The translations under genes were made by a program, and so were the position numbers. The notes under the pieces were generated by a model that was not told the origin of the DNA, did not search any database, and worked only from the letters and a program-made list of their open reading frames with translations. From G965200765 sp965200765 (GTDB taxonomy: Bacteria > Pseudomonadota > Gammaproteobacteria > Arenicellales > JAJDZL01): a stretch of 64,000 bases of DNA. The DNA is taken from positions 1,178,001 to 1,242,000 of the forward strand of contig OZ241380.1 in assembly GCA_965200765.1 (NCBI GenBank), in the 5' to 3' direction. Positions 63,301 to 64,000 of this stretch are shown here, in pieces. The stretch's first letter is position 1. Every line of letters begins with the position of its first letter.

Positions 63301-64000
63301 ACGGCGACCTCCGGCACACTGTCGTTTGCCATAGGGGAGACGAGCCAGACGTTTACAGTGTCGGTGGCGGGAGACACGAATGACGAGGGTGCGAGCGAGA
63401 CCGTGGTGGTTCAACTGAGCAATGCGACGACCGGCACGAACATTGCGACGGCGACCGGCACCGGCACGATCATGGACAACGACCCGAAATTTTCGGTCGA
63501 CTCGCCTACAGTGACGGAGGGCGACAGCGGTTCGGTGAATCTAACATTCGAAGTGACACTGGATTCTACGGGTATTTCGCAGTACACGGTCGACTACGCC
63601 AGTTCGGACGGGTCTACGAACGGCGCGACTGCCGGTACCGACTACACGGCGGTCTCCGGCACGCTGACGTTTTCACCCGGGGTAACGAGTCGAACGATTG
63701 CGGTGTCGGTGACTGGGGACATGACGAACGAGTTGAACGAGACGGTGGTGCTCACGCTGAGCAATCCATCGTCGGGCACGGCGATTGCAACGGCAAGCGG
63801 CACGGGCACGATCACGGACAACGACACGCCGGGCTTTTCAATCAATTCGCCGAGCGTGGCGGAGGGCGACAGCAGCACGACGAACCTGACGTTCACAGTG
63901 ACGCTGAGACCGGCGCCGGCAGCTACGGCGACGGTGACCTGGGCCGAAGGTACCGGGGGCACAGCGACTTCGGGGACCGACTACACAGCTATTACGGGCG
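60373..64000 (+). CDS. giant Calx-beta repeat protein, copy 3 (3' end beyond window)
   Basis: Open frame from ATG 60373 to the end of the window without a stop. Signal end MLSDAVA, then an N-terminal module starting QSANVRFLSPSG, related to but clearly different from copies 1 and 2, a divergent Calx-like repeat (TSTPTNSRTVTEAG onward), and Calx-beta repeats from about 61107. Eight full units and the beginning of a ninth are visible, more divergent from one another than in copy 1. The beta-barrel, if present, lies outside the window. The ATG is inside the signal region; the natural start is probably 60177 in the leader frame. Confidence 0.85.
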   Translation, partial: MLSDAVAQSANVRFLSPSGVSGTNIYADVLAASGATVEFDGIGNGYNNNAVNTARLSGAPSGLEIASSRINWDSLEELEVTLRWTGSSRTVSADTTVTVQIQGAGWNGVGISNTQYYDVGSFTIQPPPKELVTSTPTNSRTVTEAGSSSTFTVRLRAAPSASVTVAVTSGDTSEGSVSPSTMTFTTMNWSTPQTVTVTGASDSLSDGSVDWNVVLNPASPGMSGDSTYDGLSNVNVAMTTTDEPVFSIDSPSVTEGDSGMVTMTFTVTLSASSTSQHTVNYARTGGTATSGTDYTAVSSSMLTFTAGTTTQTITVSVTGDTVAEGSETVVITLSNPSSGTAITTAVGTGTIVDDDREFSIDSPSVTEGDTGSANLVFTVTVTPVSSSQVTVDYAQGTGGTATSGTDFTASSATGTLTFPANTATRTITVSVTGDTTAEGNETVVITLSNPSGGTISATAGTGTGTILDNDLTFSINSPSVAEGDSGFVNNLVFTVTLSASVSASHTVRYGYVPVESTASSGADFQLTGLAIGTLTFPSGTTTQTITMRVRGDTADEGNETVVVRLLSSPRVVISTATGTGTILDDDPKFSIDSPSVTEGDSGSANLTFTVTLSGARSGSSSLTVDYAQTGGTATSGTDYTAVTAGTLTFATGVTTQTFTVLVTGDTTDEADETVVITLSNATTATGIATATGTGTIRDDDPKFSIADASSVTEGDSPANLVFTVSLSAASTSQLTVDYALSGTATSGTDYTAPTGTTLTFAANSTSQTITVPVTDDTLDEASETVVVTLSNPSAATGISTATGTGTILDNDPQFSINSPSVTEGDSGSVNLDFTVTLSAASTSSLTVDYAQTGGTATSGTDYTAVAASTLTFSAGTTSQTIRVSVTGDTTNEANETVIITLSNATAGAGISTAVGTGTITDNDTPGFSIDSPSVTEGDSGSQNMTFTVTLSPVSYQATTVDYATTTTGTATAGTDFTATSGTLSFAIGETSQTFTVSVAGDTNDEGASETVVVQLSNATTGTNIATATGTGTIMDNDPKFSVDSPTVTEGDSGSVNLTFEVTLDSTGISQYTVDYASSDGSTNGATAGTDYTAVSGTLTFSPGVTSRTIAVSVTGDMTNELNETVVLTLSNPSSGTAIATASGTGTITDNDTPGFSINSPSVAEGDSSTTNLTFTVTLRPAPAATATVTWAEGTGGTATSGTDYTAITG
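61107..64000 (+). repeat. Calx-beta tandem array of copy 3 (partial)
   Basis: Eight complete units of about 335-345 bp plus a partial one. The last three visible variants (SYQ-type, STGISQYTV-type, PAPAATATV-type) appear in the same order as units 27-29 of copy 1, so array order is shared among the paralogues. Confidence 0.8.

Overview
The window looks like part of a Gram-negative proteobacterial chromosome, most probably a gammaproteobacterium. Pointers are an AvtA-type valine-pyruvate aminotransferase, a Prc-type tail-specific protease, a ChaC-like cyclotransferase, a YfcG-like GST, DadA/RidA and type V (autotransporter) proteins. Genus and species cannot be told. No rRNA, tRNA or CRISPR array was seen. 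Many metabolic genes act on methylated amines (carnitine, betaine, N-methyl compounds), which suits a marine or host-associated heterotroph, but that is inference.

Two regions (1-21.0 kb and 59.8 kb to the right edge) hold three paralogous giant surface proteins: about 35 Calx-beta repeats (535-14541), about 10 repeats (15151-20880), and a third cut by the window edge (60373-64000, 8 complete repeats visible). The two complete copies end in an autotransporter beta-barrel. Each copy has the same 5' cassette: a relic of an IS1595/ISXO2 transposase on the opposite strand, an inverted repeat, an 11-G tract, a TATAAT box, a short leader ORF, and a second G tract (11, 13 or 13 G) inside the leader. 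In all three the leader is out of frame with its passenger at the tract lengths written here, and losing one G would join them into a 70-72 residue signal peptide. This paired-tract arrangement is the strongest candidate for an undescribed phase-variation system.

From 21.2 to 36.1 kb lie a NUDIX hydrolase and a class-I glutaminase-like hydrolase, then a plus-strand catabolic cluster: aldehyde dehydrogenase, flavin monooxygenase, alpha/beta hydrolase, TPP enzyme, MttB-family methyltransferase, DMGDH-like oxidoreductase. A glycine-betaine-type ABC transporter (ATPase, oddly extended permease, separately encoded binding protein) and a Rieske oxygenase follow. From 36.5 to 41.8 kb are minus-strand housekeeping genes (avtA, prc, chaC-like, Fe-ADH). 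From 42.3 to 48.6 kb is a carnitine-type cluster: GST, family-III CoA-transferase/racemase, L-carnitine dehydrogenase, NDP-forming acyl-CoA synthetase, a DUF4143 fragment and a CaiD-like hydratase.

From 48.7 to 53.8 kb is a decayed accessory segment: a 0.4-kb direct repeat flanking two unknown genes, a methyltransferase next to a frameshifted endonuclease VII-like HNH gene, and a broken IS1595 transposase. From 53.9 to 59.2 kb are PPK2, an Asp/Glu-racemase family enzyme, a second DNA methyltransferase, dadA-ridA and a fatty acid desaturase.
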